Source of the DNA: Glandiceps talaboti
Taxonomy: Eukaryota; Hemichordata; Enteropneusta; Spengelidae
Length of the DNA: 64,000 nt
Direction of reading: 5' to 3'
Assembly: GCF_964340395.1 (NCBI RefSeq)
Contig: NC_135559.1
Coordinates: forward strand, 11,930,759 to 11,994,758
The notes under the pieces are model-generated. The model made no database searches, was not told the DNA's origin, and saw only the letters and a list, made by a program, of their open reading frames with translations. The position numbers and the translations under genes are program-made. This document shows positions 1 through 13,700 of the stretch, one piece after another. Every line of letters starts with the position of its first letter. The first letter of the stretch is position 1.

Positions 1-104
1 TCTGCTGCATACTGGAGGAATTCTGTGTATGTAGGAATGGTCTGATTGCGATATCGCTGCTTCCAATACTCAGAAGTTTTTGATGCTTTGCGAAATGGAT
101 CCGC
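1..104 (-). CDS. GDPD5: GDPD5-like exon 9 (truncated by window edge)
   Basis: The acceptor CAG is at 105-107. The exon opens ADPF (vertebrate TDPF) and encodes residues 320-353 plus two bases, with YTEFLQYAA aligned to the vertebrate SLAELLELA. It has no donor inside the window. Confidence 0.88.
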
Positions 105-3100
105 CTGTATTGGGAAACAATAAATATCAAGTTTAAACAAGATTTGAAAGTTTGCAGAATGGTTCCATTTGTATTGGGAAAAAATAAATATAAAATTTAA
201 GTTTTTCCGAGGAAATGATATATATAAGGTTGAAATAAGTCTTTGCTGATTTGCGACATTGATCTGTATTTGGAAAAATTGATCTGTATCACCTTCAAGT
301 GAAATACAAGAAATGTCCTTGTTCAGTAAATGGAATCAATGTAATATGGTAAGCTTTAATAATATAATTTAATGAAGTTATGCAAAGCACTTCAGTATTT
401 CAACTTGTTCATATCACCTTATGAGTTCTTCATAGCAATGTTAAAATGCAATGTATATAAAATGAAATATTTCATGTTCTCAGCGGGCATAACTTTGTTC
501 TAAATACTGAACCACCATGAAGTTTTTGTTTGTTTAGTTTGAAAAACATTTATGGCAACATCATCCTGTCCATATCCTCTATAATGATAAAGAAACTAAA
601 CTTTATCAACTGTCAACAACACAATGACCACACAAAATGAAAACTATAGCAAGATATGTTGGTGAAAAAAAAATCACTCTGTTCATGTTCCCTTTAAAGT
701 TCTTCATAACATTGTTAATTGTAATATTTCCCGTTTTTTACAAAGCAACATTTACTTCTAGATACAGTTAAAATCAATATAAAATACTGAGATCACCGTA
801 CAAATTTCTGCAATTCAAAATAATATCAAAATTTAGACATTTTAGAATCCAATATGGCCGCCAAATACGCTATGGGATACAAAAGATTGAGAATCAGGAT
901 TTTGGTGGGAAAGCCCAGTAAAATGATATGGCAACCCTACTTTAGCTGCTCTTAAAAAAAACCGAGTCATTAAACGAGTGACAGTGAAGCTAGACTAAAA
1001 TGCAAGTAACCTTTCATTTGGAAACAAAAGTGACGAAAAGTATTCAACACATTGCAGACCATTTCACCAGAAAAAAACTTACATCTAAATACCACGATCC
1101 AGCATCTAACTGTTTTAAATCAGATATGTTAAACCAAGCGGCTTCTTCATTTTTTCTATCTGGAAATACGTCTTCTACATTGGTTGTCCTTCCTAATTTG
1201 TAATCATGAAGAAGGAATGGTACACCATCATAACTGAAAAAATAATAACAATGAGTTTATGACATGACAGTAATAACATGTACACTTAACAATTTACTGG
1301 TAAAATGCCAAGCTAGTGTATACACTATGGAAGTGAAGTCATGCAAATCTTTTCACTGTACGGATGTCACAACACACTATACTGATATCGAACTATACAA
1401 TTCCTATGTCTAGTTCTTACCTTTGTTTTTTGTTTGTTTGTTTGTTTGTTTGTTTGTTTTTTGCTACTTATTAGAAGTACAGCATAAATAATGTGTGCAT
1501 GGGCAAAATGAAAATAATCAATTACAGTTATTATTATAGTATTTAAACTTCCCTCATCTCCTTCAAGTTGTTATCGGCGGTTTGTGAATTTCATGACATT
1601 TTTATGACGTTTGGCTATTCCTTACAGTATTTGATACAAGATGTTAGAATTTTATTTGGATTTGGATATCAGACTCTCATGAATTTCCATATATGGACAA
1701 GACTTTACCTGATTCGGTCATTTAACTATACCTTACAGTATTTGGTACTAGATTCTTAGTCACCACTTACTTGGAGATCTGACTCTGTAACATGTTACTG
1801 ATCTACACTTGGATTAGTAACTATCATAACATATTAATACTAATAGACTTCTATTAAACTCCACATAAACATCTTACCATATTTGGATAATGGATTTCAC
1901 TTATTGCTACCATATGTGGACTATATATCTTGCCAATGCCATATTTGAACTGACTTCACTTTTACCATATTTGGACTTTATCTTACCATATTCGGACAAC
2001 GGATTTCACTTATTACTACGGGTAACCATATTTGGACTATATATCTTGCCATATTTGAACTTACTTCACTTCTTACCATATTTGGACTTTACCTTACCAT
2101 ATTTGGACAACGGATTATATTTATCACTACCATATTTGGACTATATATCTTGCCATGTTTGAAATTCTGACTTCACTTCTTACCTTATATGGACATCTGA
2201 CTCAAAACCATAAACACTATATTCCACCCCTCTTTCAAAGGAAACTAAAGTGTTTTCTGGGGAAATCTGAAAAGATAATATACACGATTCATTAGCAATG
2301 TTCTATTGTTTGAAATTTTAACAGTTGGGGTTCACTGGTTGGATGAACAAATTTTTGTGCCCATTGAGGGACTTTGACCAGATCTGGTTTAGTTAGAAAC
2401 CATGTTGGCATTAGAAACCATGTTGGCACCTAGACTATTACCTGTCTCACAAATATATCTCAATGTGCCTCTTAAACTGCTAGACTAAGAGATTTACAGT
2501 TGTGGGCACTCCTCAATGAAAATTCTTCATCTCTTTTAAATGTACAACTCTCAACAAAAGTTACCAGCTACAACCTATTACCCTTGATCCCATCCACTCA
2601 ATCTTAAAATGACAGATTAATTTTTTCTCACCTCTGGAGCTCCCCTGTGACCCAGCATTTGTGGTTTTTGTGGCAGATGTTCAAAAGTGGCAACACATGG
2701 TGAATTCAACAATAGTGGACATAGATATATGAAGAGGAGTAATGAAATATATAATATAATATAGATGATGTGTAGTACTGTGTGGGGAAAAAAGGAAACA
2801 AAATTTCGAAATTAATATTAATAATAACGGACATGATTTATGATTGTCTTGTTTAGATAAGGTTAGCCTGGAATCCATGCAAATAGAGTTTTGAATTTGT
2901 TACTTCCCTATCATGAGATGGGGAACTAAAAAATTCAAAATTCTCCATTCGCATGGATTCTAGGCTAAGGTAATTTCAAATTAATTAAAACAAATTTCGA
3001 TATTGTGAATAAATTTTCAAGAAGTCATGTAAACATGTATCTTGCTGTGTAAACATTCTTAATTCAGGATCACAAACCTGCTTAATACATAATATACATG

Positions 3101-6100
3101 ATTGTATATAATATGCTGTATCACTCAATATTTTTAGAAGAAAATATTTTGTTTCTTTTTGTCTGTAAATCATTGGTGTAGTCTTCACTTACATCACTTA
3201 AAATCTAAAGTGATAAATAAAGTGAACTCATCAGTATCACTTTAAAATATATTTTCATTTACATCAAGTCCTACTGTTTGAAATTAACAAGGATATCTTT
3301 TGCTTGCATAGTAGAATGACACATACCAGGCTGTATCAATTTACAACTCTATCTATCCCCAATAATCATCTATTGACACAGCCACATTAAGTGTAGTAAT
3401 GTATTTAAAGTTCACTGGGTTACAGTTCAATACAGTCAGACAGAAGTCTTATCAACACTATTTCCCAGTATTTGATAATGCTACGCAATAAAATTTCTTG
3501 CTAATAGTAATACTGAAAACTTCGATATTTTTGCCACTAGAAAATTTTGCATTATTACAGTCTTCAGCTAATTCACAAATACAAATTTTCACTAATTACC
3601 AGATTTGTACATTGTGTTCATGTAGAAGAAGGCATTTTAATTTTTTGTCACTTTTTATTTTTGTGTCTTTAATTGACCAGCAAAAATAAGTCTTAAGTGA
3701 AAATGACCAGGTTTACAGTACATCATACAATGTCAAACATTCAACAATTCTAGATTATTTTCCACCATTGACTTTAATATTTATATAATTACTCATTTTG
3801 CCCAGGCCCATTCAACATAAATCCTTGCTATTATTTCATACTATGGTATTATTAAAGACTCTAGAGTGATGATAAAAGACATTTTTCAATTACTTGTTCT
3901 TACCCATATTTCTCATCTTAGCCCAGGCCCCTGCTATAAGCCATGTCAAAGCTGAGAGGACAACAACAGCTGTGATTTGAATAAATGGTCCAAAAATCTA
4001 CAAAGACAGAAAAAATTGTGATTTTTAGAAATAAGCAACACCACGCATATACATCAATATTTGATAGTATTTGGCAAAATTTATAACATAACTATGAATA
4101 CAAGTCTTTGCTATGTGCCTTCAGATCAGATACAATCCATCCTCCTAATGTCTAGCGTCTTTTACTCATTATTATGGCCTCGTGACTTGTTGATGATTGT
4201 TGATATTCAATGCGTATATGTATGCCCATGACAAGTAATACGCAACCTGATTGGCTGTGTGTCTCACTGAGCAGAAATTTGTTTGTATGTGCGCCAGTTC
4301 AGATGTAGAGGAGGCGATCAGGCTAAAAAATGTAAACATGTACCAAGAAGGTCAATTCAGGCAAAATAACGAAGGTAAAATAGCAATGAACGATTAGCCG
4401 ACATCTACATCGGATTTTAATCAGATTAAAGAAACGTAGCCTATTCACACATCGGATTTTAATCAGATTGTTACTTGTCAGACTGTAACGTCATGGAATA
4501 CGACATTTGTTTCAAAGCAAAACGAAAAAAAATCCTTTTCTGAAGGGTGTTCAAATTTCAGAAACTCAACTCTTACACGAAATTAAGACTCTAGAAGTCA
4601 CATCAACAGTGTTTGCTTGTTGTCCATGAAGTTGGACTTTACTACAGACCGACAGGTAACAAATGAGAGGAAATCTCAAGAGATGAGTGACAATGTAATA
4701 TCATAGTCACTGTCATACTCAACTCAACTGCGAACTGTTAACATGTTTATGTTATGATATAATGGCTAAACAAGATCTCCCTTGCGATCATGTATAAATG
4801 CCGATTTCATGCATGTTCAAACTTTGAATGGTTTGTCAGGGATGCATTGAACAGGTACTTTCAAAATCTCTAGAATTTGAATTACGAACGATAAAAATGT
4901 AAATGTGTGTTATAACAAAGTTCCTATCTCATCATGGGTGAATAAAGACTGGGAATAAACTTAATTATTTGTATTTTCATTTGCCTTCTCAGTAGGGAGT
5001 TTCTGTACATTTTTTGATATGTATATAATAAATTATGTCATTGGATCATTTATAAGTTATGTCCTAATACAATGTACCAGGTTTGAGTTTATCAATTCCA
5101 AGTGATGGTTAAGTATGTATCTGTAAGTAGAATACTTTGAATACCTTTTACTACGCAGAAAAAATTACACACCCAAAATATGTAAACTCAGCATGTGCCC
5201 CTTTAAAATTGAAAACTTTAAAGATGAAGGGTGTTGATAATAATATGGAGCAATACATCTATATCAAGTAAAACACTTACCAGCAGACTTAGTCTGAAAA
5301 GTACCCATTCCTCAGGATAGATTTCAGAAAAAAGAATTATAACTACTATTGATCCTATAAGAATTAGAACCACAATGATTTTGTGTATCCAATGTAAATA
5401 TATTTCTTGACCAGCTATAATATGAAATAAAGAAAGTATCTGGAAGAAAAAGACAAATCATTGTTAGCATTTGTTTACTTGTTGATGTATCTTTTCAAGA
5501 ATGAATTCCTTCATATGCTAAATGTGTAAAATCACAAAATTTTCTAGTTGCGAAAATATCTAGGTTTACAGTATCAGATAGTTAGCATCTGTTAGTCTAG
5601 AGGCTATCCGTGTCTCTGAATCTCAGGATCTCTCTTCACCATTGACTAACATCTGTTGCTTGTCTGTCGTGGAGTCATGATCGGCAAATGGTTAGAGTGG
5701 CTGGTTTTGAATCTGCAGGTTGCAGGTTCGAGCCCAATTGCTGCCATTTGTTTCTGAATGGCTAAAGTCCTTGGGCAAGATTTGAACCACGATTGTGCCT
5801 CAGTCAACCCAGCTGTATAATTGGGGACCAGGTAGAATAGAGGTTGCAATGTGAATACTTTAATCCTATGCGCTTATAGAGGCTGCAATGGATAGCATGC
5901 TCCCCAGGGAATTAACACTGAGGAAGTATAAAGGGCCACTGTGCAGCTACAGATCTATGCCAGGGGTAATAATTGTAAAGCAATTGCGCACAGTGGGAAA
6001 GAGCTATATGAAAACAAACATTATTATTATTTATTATATAATAATATTATTTAAGTATATTCATTTATCATTCTAAATGTATTCCTTGAATCATTTTGCA

Positions 6101-9100
6101 ACACTGTTCTTTAATTAGAAACTGGGTGTATACTCAAAATCTGGCATCAAACTTTTTAAGATCAAGAAATCGAATGCAATGTGACCCTTCCACTATAACA
6201 TTCAAAAAAAAAAAATGAAACCTTGAATTTAAAGAGAAAAAAGTTAAAAATAGAATTTGTTGTTATTACACTATTGTTTCCTTTGTAATGAAGGACATAC
6301 ATCTGGCTATCAAAAGTATTCAATGTAGGAAATTCCAAAGATCATGAAGGGAATAAGAAATATTAAGTGAAAAAATCATACAATCAGAAAGGATATTTAG
6401 AAATAAATAAAAATGTAATACTACAAAAGATGTATGTGCTTCTCCTTTAGCTCTTTGATCTGGAAGGTTAGACTAGTAAGGCATCTAATCAAGAGCTTAT
6501 CTTGAAACCTAAAGAAGGTTTCAGTAAAAACTGCTTGTTACAGTTGATTTCTATAAAAAAATTCATAGATCATTTGTGCCCAGTCTCCTTTACAGCCCAA
6601 AACCATGAAACTTAAGAACTGAAGATGCTCATTATTTGCCATTCTAAGCTACTTTGTCTTGAAGGTTCATAGTCTAGCAATACATCCCATGAAGAGCTTA
6701 TCTTGTGAAGTAAAAACTGCTGCTTGTTCCAGGTGATTTCCATAAAAAAACATAGACCATCATGCTTTATGGTCTCCTTCACAGCCAAAAACCATGAAAC
6801 TTTACAGGATTTTAATTTCCCTTCTAAGCTCCTTTATTTTGAAGGTTAGTCTAGCCAACATCCAATCAAAAAGATGTTATCTACCTCAAGAACATTTCAG
6901 TAAAAACTTCTGTTGCATGGTTATTTTTTTCATTAAAATCTAAATATCAATTTTTCACAACAAATTTAACAATTTTTATTCCAAGTGTCTGTTATGAAGC
7001 AATTTTAATTAAATTATAGATAAGTTTTCTAAACTTTTGTTCTCATCTAACCACTGCGATGTTTCATTGTTATGTTATTTTCAATGAACAAAACACAAAC
7101 AAATACCCTTAATGACTTGGTTTCTGTAGCTCTATGTAATTAGGCCATATAAAAAAAGTTGTTTGGTTCCAGTTACCCACCCCAACCTAGTTTTTCACGC
7201 TCACCCTAAACTTTTTTTTTGCGTATTCGAGAAAAATAATAATAAAATCGCGAAAATCGTGAGTCTTACAAGAAATAGTGGGTGCGGAAACTGACATCAA
7301 CTTAAAAAGACAATTTAAAACTGTTCTTCCAATCTGTAATGGCTGTACATCTGATAGGAAGAAATAAACAACACAGAGATCATTTGAAAAACAATGGAAA
7401 ATCTGAACTAGACACTCACACATGAAAAAAAAATTAATAAAATAAATTAAAACCTACCTACCCCACCTATTTTCAAATTGAATGTAATTGGAACCACACA
7501 ATTTTTTTTATGCCTTACACCCTATAATACATGTATATATAGGGCGTCACACTGTCAGGTTTTAAAGGGTTAAAATCTTATTTAAAACACATAATACACA
7601 TTGTATGCACTCCTGGTGATGCTGATAAGAAGTCAGGGAAACTCTGGGTATCGCTGCTAAAAGTATTTTTGACTCTTGTCAGCAGAAATTTTCTTTTGTG
7701 ACAGTGAGTGAAACTAGTTATCTTCAAAACTAGGTATGGATTGACCAATTTGATGTGCCACTGACACACACAATTTCTAGTGACGCACCAAAATTTAGTG
7801 TTACCCTTAGGCCTATCTCTTACTATGTGGTAACTAGTGTGCCAATTTGATGTACCACTGACACACAATTTGGAGTTATGCACCAAAACTTGGTGTTCCC
7901 CTATCTCTTAACTATGTGGTAACCAGTGTGCCAATTTGATGTACCACTGACACACAATTTGGAGTTACGCACCAAAACTTGGTGTTCCCCTATCTCTTAA
8001 CTATGTGGTAACCTGTGTGCCAATTTGATGTACCACTGACACACAATTTGGAATTACGCACCAAAACTTGGTGTTCCCCTATCTCTTAATTATGTCACGA
8101 CAGACAAGAAATGCCACTTTTTTATCATTTTGACTCAGAACAACAAAATGTAGCTATCATTAGATGGCACACTGTTTAGTGCGTCACTAGAAATTGTGTG
8201 CATCAGGGGCACATAAAATTGGGTTTAAGAGGGCACTGGTATCGAATACATAATTCAATTTATGAAGTAAAATATGCAATAAATAATTATTAATTAATGC
8301 ATACTGTAATTTTGAATTAATTAAAAAATGTGATGTATATCATGTAGTATATACTTACCAAAAGAATTATTGCATATGAAAATATAATACATGTCAACAC
8401 TAAGCAGAGGAAAAACCAATCAAACCAGCTTCCCAGTGTATCATAAAAATACCTACCGATAGAGAGGGAGAAAAAAGAAGAATAAAATAATGTAGATATG
8501 GTCAGATTTAAAACTCAGCTCAGATGTGTACAATTTTTTCAAGGAAAAAAGTCATAATAGAAATCAATCATATGTTGCATGAAATCAATGCTGTGCTGCC
8601 CTACAGATGGCACTGTAAAAAAATAAAGATTACAATGGAAATCATAAACCCTGAAACAAAACGTTGTCTGGCTCAACAAAAATCTCAATAACAAAGCTAC
8701 ATTCTATCGGCTGGCTGGCAAAAATCTTACCAACAGCGTTTCGTCAATTGTCTGGCGTGACAAACATCTTTACCGATATTGTTACACTTTCTTTGCGTGA
8801 GCTACCATTATCTTAGGAGATCAACGCCAAATTCATATGTCCCTGCCTGGTAAACCTAAGGTCTGGCGCATTCTTTGATATTTTTGAGACAGTCATGCAA
8901 TTGACTATAAAAATGTATCAATTGTAGTTCAGTTCTTGTTGTGCCAGACGATAACGTGTGGAAATATTAATTAGATTGTTGTTGAGCCAGACGAGAACAT
9001 TTACAACATCAAAGAGATATTTTGTTTGGCCAGACAAAAACTATGGCAATGTTAGTGAGATTTTTGTCGAACCAGGCGACGTTTTGTTTCAGGGTTTGTG

Positions 9101-10684
9101 ATTTCCATTGTATATATATAATTATACTGACATAGTAAAAGTATTATTTTAGATTAGGTTCCTAGACTACTTAGTGTTGTAGCTTGGAACATAATATGCT
9201 TTATGCTACTAGACATTTCATTGCCGTAGGAAGATTTGTAACAAAGAAGTGGGTGGATAAAACTCTATGACTTCTGTGTTGCATAAGACAAAGCTGACAT
9301 GAGTCCACTGCTAAAAATTTAAATCACTGAAAATCATGCACCCACTTCACACAATAATATAAATATCTTCTGAATGTGTATTCATGCATATTTATCTATT
9401 TTTCTGTTGTATTAATTGATGCAAAGCAAATTTCATATTTTTCATTATGAATAAAGTAATAATAAAAATGTTTATCTGTAGGACAGAATGGATCTTAGCC
9501 CAAGGACTTGGTTATCTTGTTTGACATACTGGCGGACAAAACTCTCCAGCAAGGTAGCCAAGTCTTTGGGCTACGGGTTGTAGTCTACATGTAGAGGCTA
9601 TCCATGACTGAGAATCTTAAGATCAGAAGAGATTTGAAGTCATGGAGAAGAGATTCAAAGTCACCCTAAAGCCTCTAGACTATATAGTACCGGTACATGT
9701 CCATGTATCCAGGCTATAAGTTATAACCACAATTCCTATCTTAAATGAAGCTGTACGTCGATCAAAGTTCACAAAAATAGTTATAAGTATAGCCCCTTTA
9801 GATTATGAATCTCCATTATCTTTAGATAAAGGATAATGATGTTCTCAGATATACTAAGACTACCAAGAGATCTTTTGCATTTGATAGTACATCAAGGAAA
9901 GCAAGTGCAGTGTATGTTCTGTTGTTCAGCCCTATCATATTTCTGTGTGTGTACATGTACATGTACATGTACATATGAATGTACATGTGATTGAATTTTG
10001 AATTTTCACAACGAACTATAATTGAGAAATGAGGGGTGCTACTTTCTCCCTAAGATCTATGGGAGCATTCTATAAACAACACCATCTATCATGAGTGAAC
10101 AAGACTGACTGTTAATTGAGAAAGCTCTCAGCTTATTAAAAGTATGTTGTGTGAATTAATTAAAATGTTAGTACTCATAATTATGATGGAATGTACATTA
10201 TCCTGCCACTTCGTGCCAAATTAGAAACATTCGTTGCAAATTCAAACTGTTTTTGTGTTAAATTTCCTGCAAATCTATTCCATTATGTTAACTACACAAT
10301 ACAGATCCAGACTGTTTACAACAAAACATTGATTATTTTCTTTAAGTGATCTATAGCCTGAGGTACCTGCTCACATTTGAATACCTTGTGTTGAAGGCTA
10401 CAGCTGCACTTACTATTCTTCAAACACTCAACAATAATTTTGGAATATAATCAATTTAATTTTTTTACAACCACATCTGCCTTTGAGAGCATTTTTATCA
10501 GCCAGCTGTATAGTATCTATAACCAAATTATTGTACATTCATATATACATGTATGTATGTATGTATGTATGTATGTATGTATGTATGTATGTATGTATGT
10601 ATGTATATATAGATACATATACACACACACAGTGAAATGTCTATGGACTAAGCACTGTTCAATACATATGTATGTAGATTGGAG

Positions 10685-10726
<42 letters not shown>

Positions 10727-13700
10727 AAACATTGGACTTTGACTTCATCAACTGTAAAAATGAAAGAGGATTCAATAATCTATTTGGGAGAATTTTCTTT
10801 AATCATAATATGTGAATTGGCAGGTAATACTATGCATTTTTGGGGTAAATTACCATGATAAATTATACAGATAATTGATAAAATTGTTGTCAATTAACTT
10901 TCAATTGCAGAGTGTGTTAAACACATGGCTTTCCACTTGTACAATTCGACCACTTAAAACTAGTCAAGTAATTAAATTGAGTGGAAAAGATACTTAAGAG
11001 AAGAAAATCTATCCCATAATGTTTTCCAGCTGACTAGGCAGTCCTAGAAAATTGACCTGCGTAATATTAAACTCCACTAAGCAATTTGTCAAACTCTAAC
11101 AGACAACCTATTTTCTCTAGATAATCTGATAACAGACATACTATAATAACAGTAATTGATATCATCAACACATGTGATGCATCATCACCATGTTTAATAC
11201 GTTACTATTTATCAAATTCTTGTGTGGCGAAGTAGACTTGGCAGGTTAGTATCAAATGTGGTTAAGCTGTTGTCACTGTTTGTACTTTGCCATTTTAAGG
11301 GTATTTGGAAATCGTTCAGCAGTGTGACATTAGAAATTGAAAATTAATATTACTGTATATATATTTGAGGTACATAAATTGCCAGATTTTTCTATACCAG
11401 GAAAATAGTACTCCTGCGAGAGAAATATTTCCCCAATTACACTAATTTTTATTATTGTTTGTATTCTGGGTATTTACAGGGTATTCAGAAATCATTTAGT
11501 AATATATGAATTTGATATCTAATTTTTAGATATAGTCATACAAATTTATATTTTTGATATAAATTAGCAAATTTTTCTATAGCAGCAAAATTGTTTCCTG
11601 CTAGAAAAATATTTCCCCATTTACACTATTTTGTTACTATTGTTTGTACTCTGGACATTTACAGGGTATTCAGAAATCATTCCGAAGTAAAGCATTTGAT
11701 ATTTAACATTTAAATATAGTCTTTATACAGATGTATATATTTGATAGAAATTGGGAAATTTTTCTATAGCAGCAAAATCATTTCCCTGCATGCTAGAGAA
11801 AGATATCCCCATTTACTGTAAATGTTATTATTGTTTATACTCTGGGTATTTACAGGGTATTTCGAAATAATTCAATAATATATGAATTTGATATTTAATA
11901 TTTAGATGTCTACAGTCTTTATACAGATGTATATATTTGATGTAAATTGGGAAATTTTTTTATAGCAACAAAATTATTTGCCTGCTAGAGAAAGATTTCC
12001 AAATTTACTGTTTGTTTCATATGTACAATATTCTATATGCATATAATTTTCTATTCAAAATATGCTGCTTCTTCACATGTTTTTCTGTCACAAGAAAATT
12101 ACAAATTGAATTTGGGTATTAAACAAGTCCTATCTTCATCTTGCTATGAAATACTAACAGTGAACATTTTTACTGCTTTTTGCCAATTGTAAAATGTAAC
12201 AATTACAAATTGCATCAATATATTTGGCTTTTACATGATCTGAACTTTAATCTTTCTGCTAAAGGTATATAATTTTGAAACACTAGAAAATGTTATCCCA
12301 ATATAATTTCAGCTCCAGAAATTGATAAAGCAAATTCATTTGAGATTTTCATTTCATATTTCCCCCTCAAATGCAAATTAAACAACCCAACTGTGATGCT
12401 ATTCTTTAAGCCTGGTGACATTTGACCCACACATTCCTTATCATCTCAGGTATGCACTTAGCACTTTTGTTCTGAGTACACATAAGCTTGCCTTGACCTT
12501 GACATAAAAAGGGTGCCCAATGTGTATAATTTCACTTTTCCTTATTCCCCCCTCAAAAAAAATGGGGGGGGGGGGGGGGGATGGTATATTCAGTGACCAT
12601 TGCAATGTTATAAAATAGCATTTTATGTACCTGTGTACCATAACCTGGGCCACTACCATTCCATGTACGAACACCACACAATTACTAGTAATTTATAGTA
12701 AACACATGAAAAAATTCTCATCAATTTTTACATTCATGACATATATTCCAGACATTCATTTGCAATGAAATCTTTCCACTTTGTGCAATTTCATAGTTTT
12801 CTCTTTTCTGCTGTCAAATTTAAAATGAACAGTTTTCTGTAATTTGTTCTAACTCACATGTGCGATAATCCAAGGAATTCTACAGAAGATACTAGCCTGT
12901 TAAAACGCCGACTCATAACACATACACGCACGCACACAATCATTCACTATCATGTATGAAGAACAGGATTTCCATGTAAAGTGAATTTCACATACTTTAT
13001 AGCATGAAACCAAATTATATAATTATTTAATATGATGTATCTATGATGTATGAACAAAATTGCTTATTTAAGTTTGGAAATTAAAGCAAAAAATGAAACA
13101 TATCGATTAGGAAAGGGTTACTTACCAGTTTATATCATCCCAATCGTTCCTAATCACCAACCAGAAATAGAACCAGAACACAGTGAATCCTATCCCGCAT
13201 ATTGTTATCAAAAACCAGATTCTTTCTCTCTGAAAAAAAAATGAATCACTTGATAAATGAAAATTATTACATATCACTTTATTATTCAATATTTTAGTGA
13301 AATGTCTAATAATTCAAAATCTTCATTACTATGGGATATGAGATCATGATGATTTCGCAAATCAGTACGAGTAACATATGACAATATAATTAACGGGGCA
13401 CAAGCTGAGTTTATCCTTGGGTTGGAGGTGTAAGTTTTGGTGCCTATTCAAAAAACAGTATTCTAATTACGGAAGCATACTTAACCATCACTTGCAATTG
13501 ACTGAACTCAAACCTGGTATTAAGATATATGTATAGCTTATAAATAATCCCACAACATAATTCTTTACATGTATGAAAAAATGATGCTGAAATCCCCACT
13601 GTACAATCAAATGCTCTAACAAGACCAGAAGACAATTGTAATGTCCTAGAGGGTATACGTGATCCACATGGTCCATTACACTAGTGGAGTTTTAATAATG

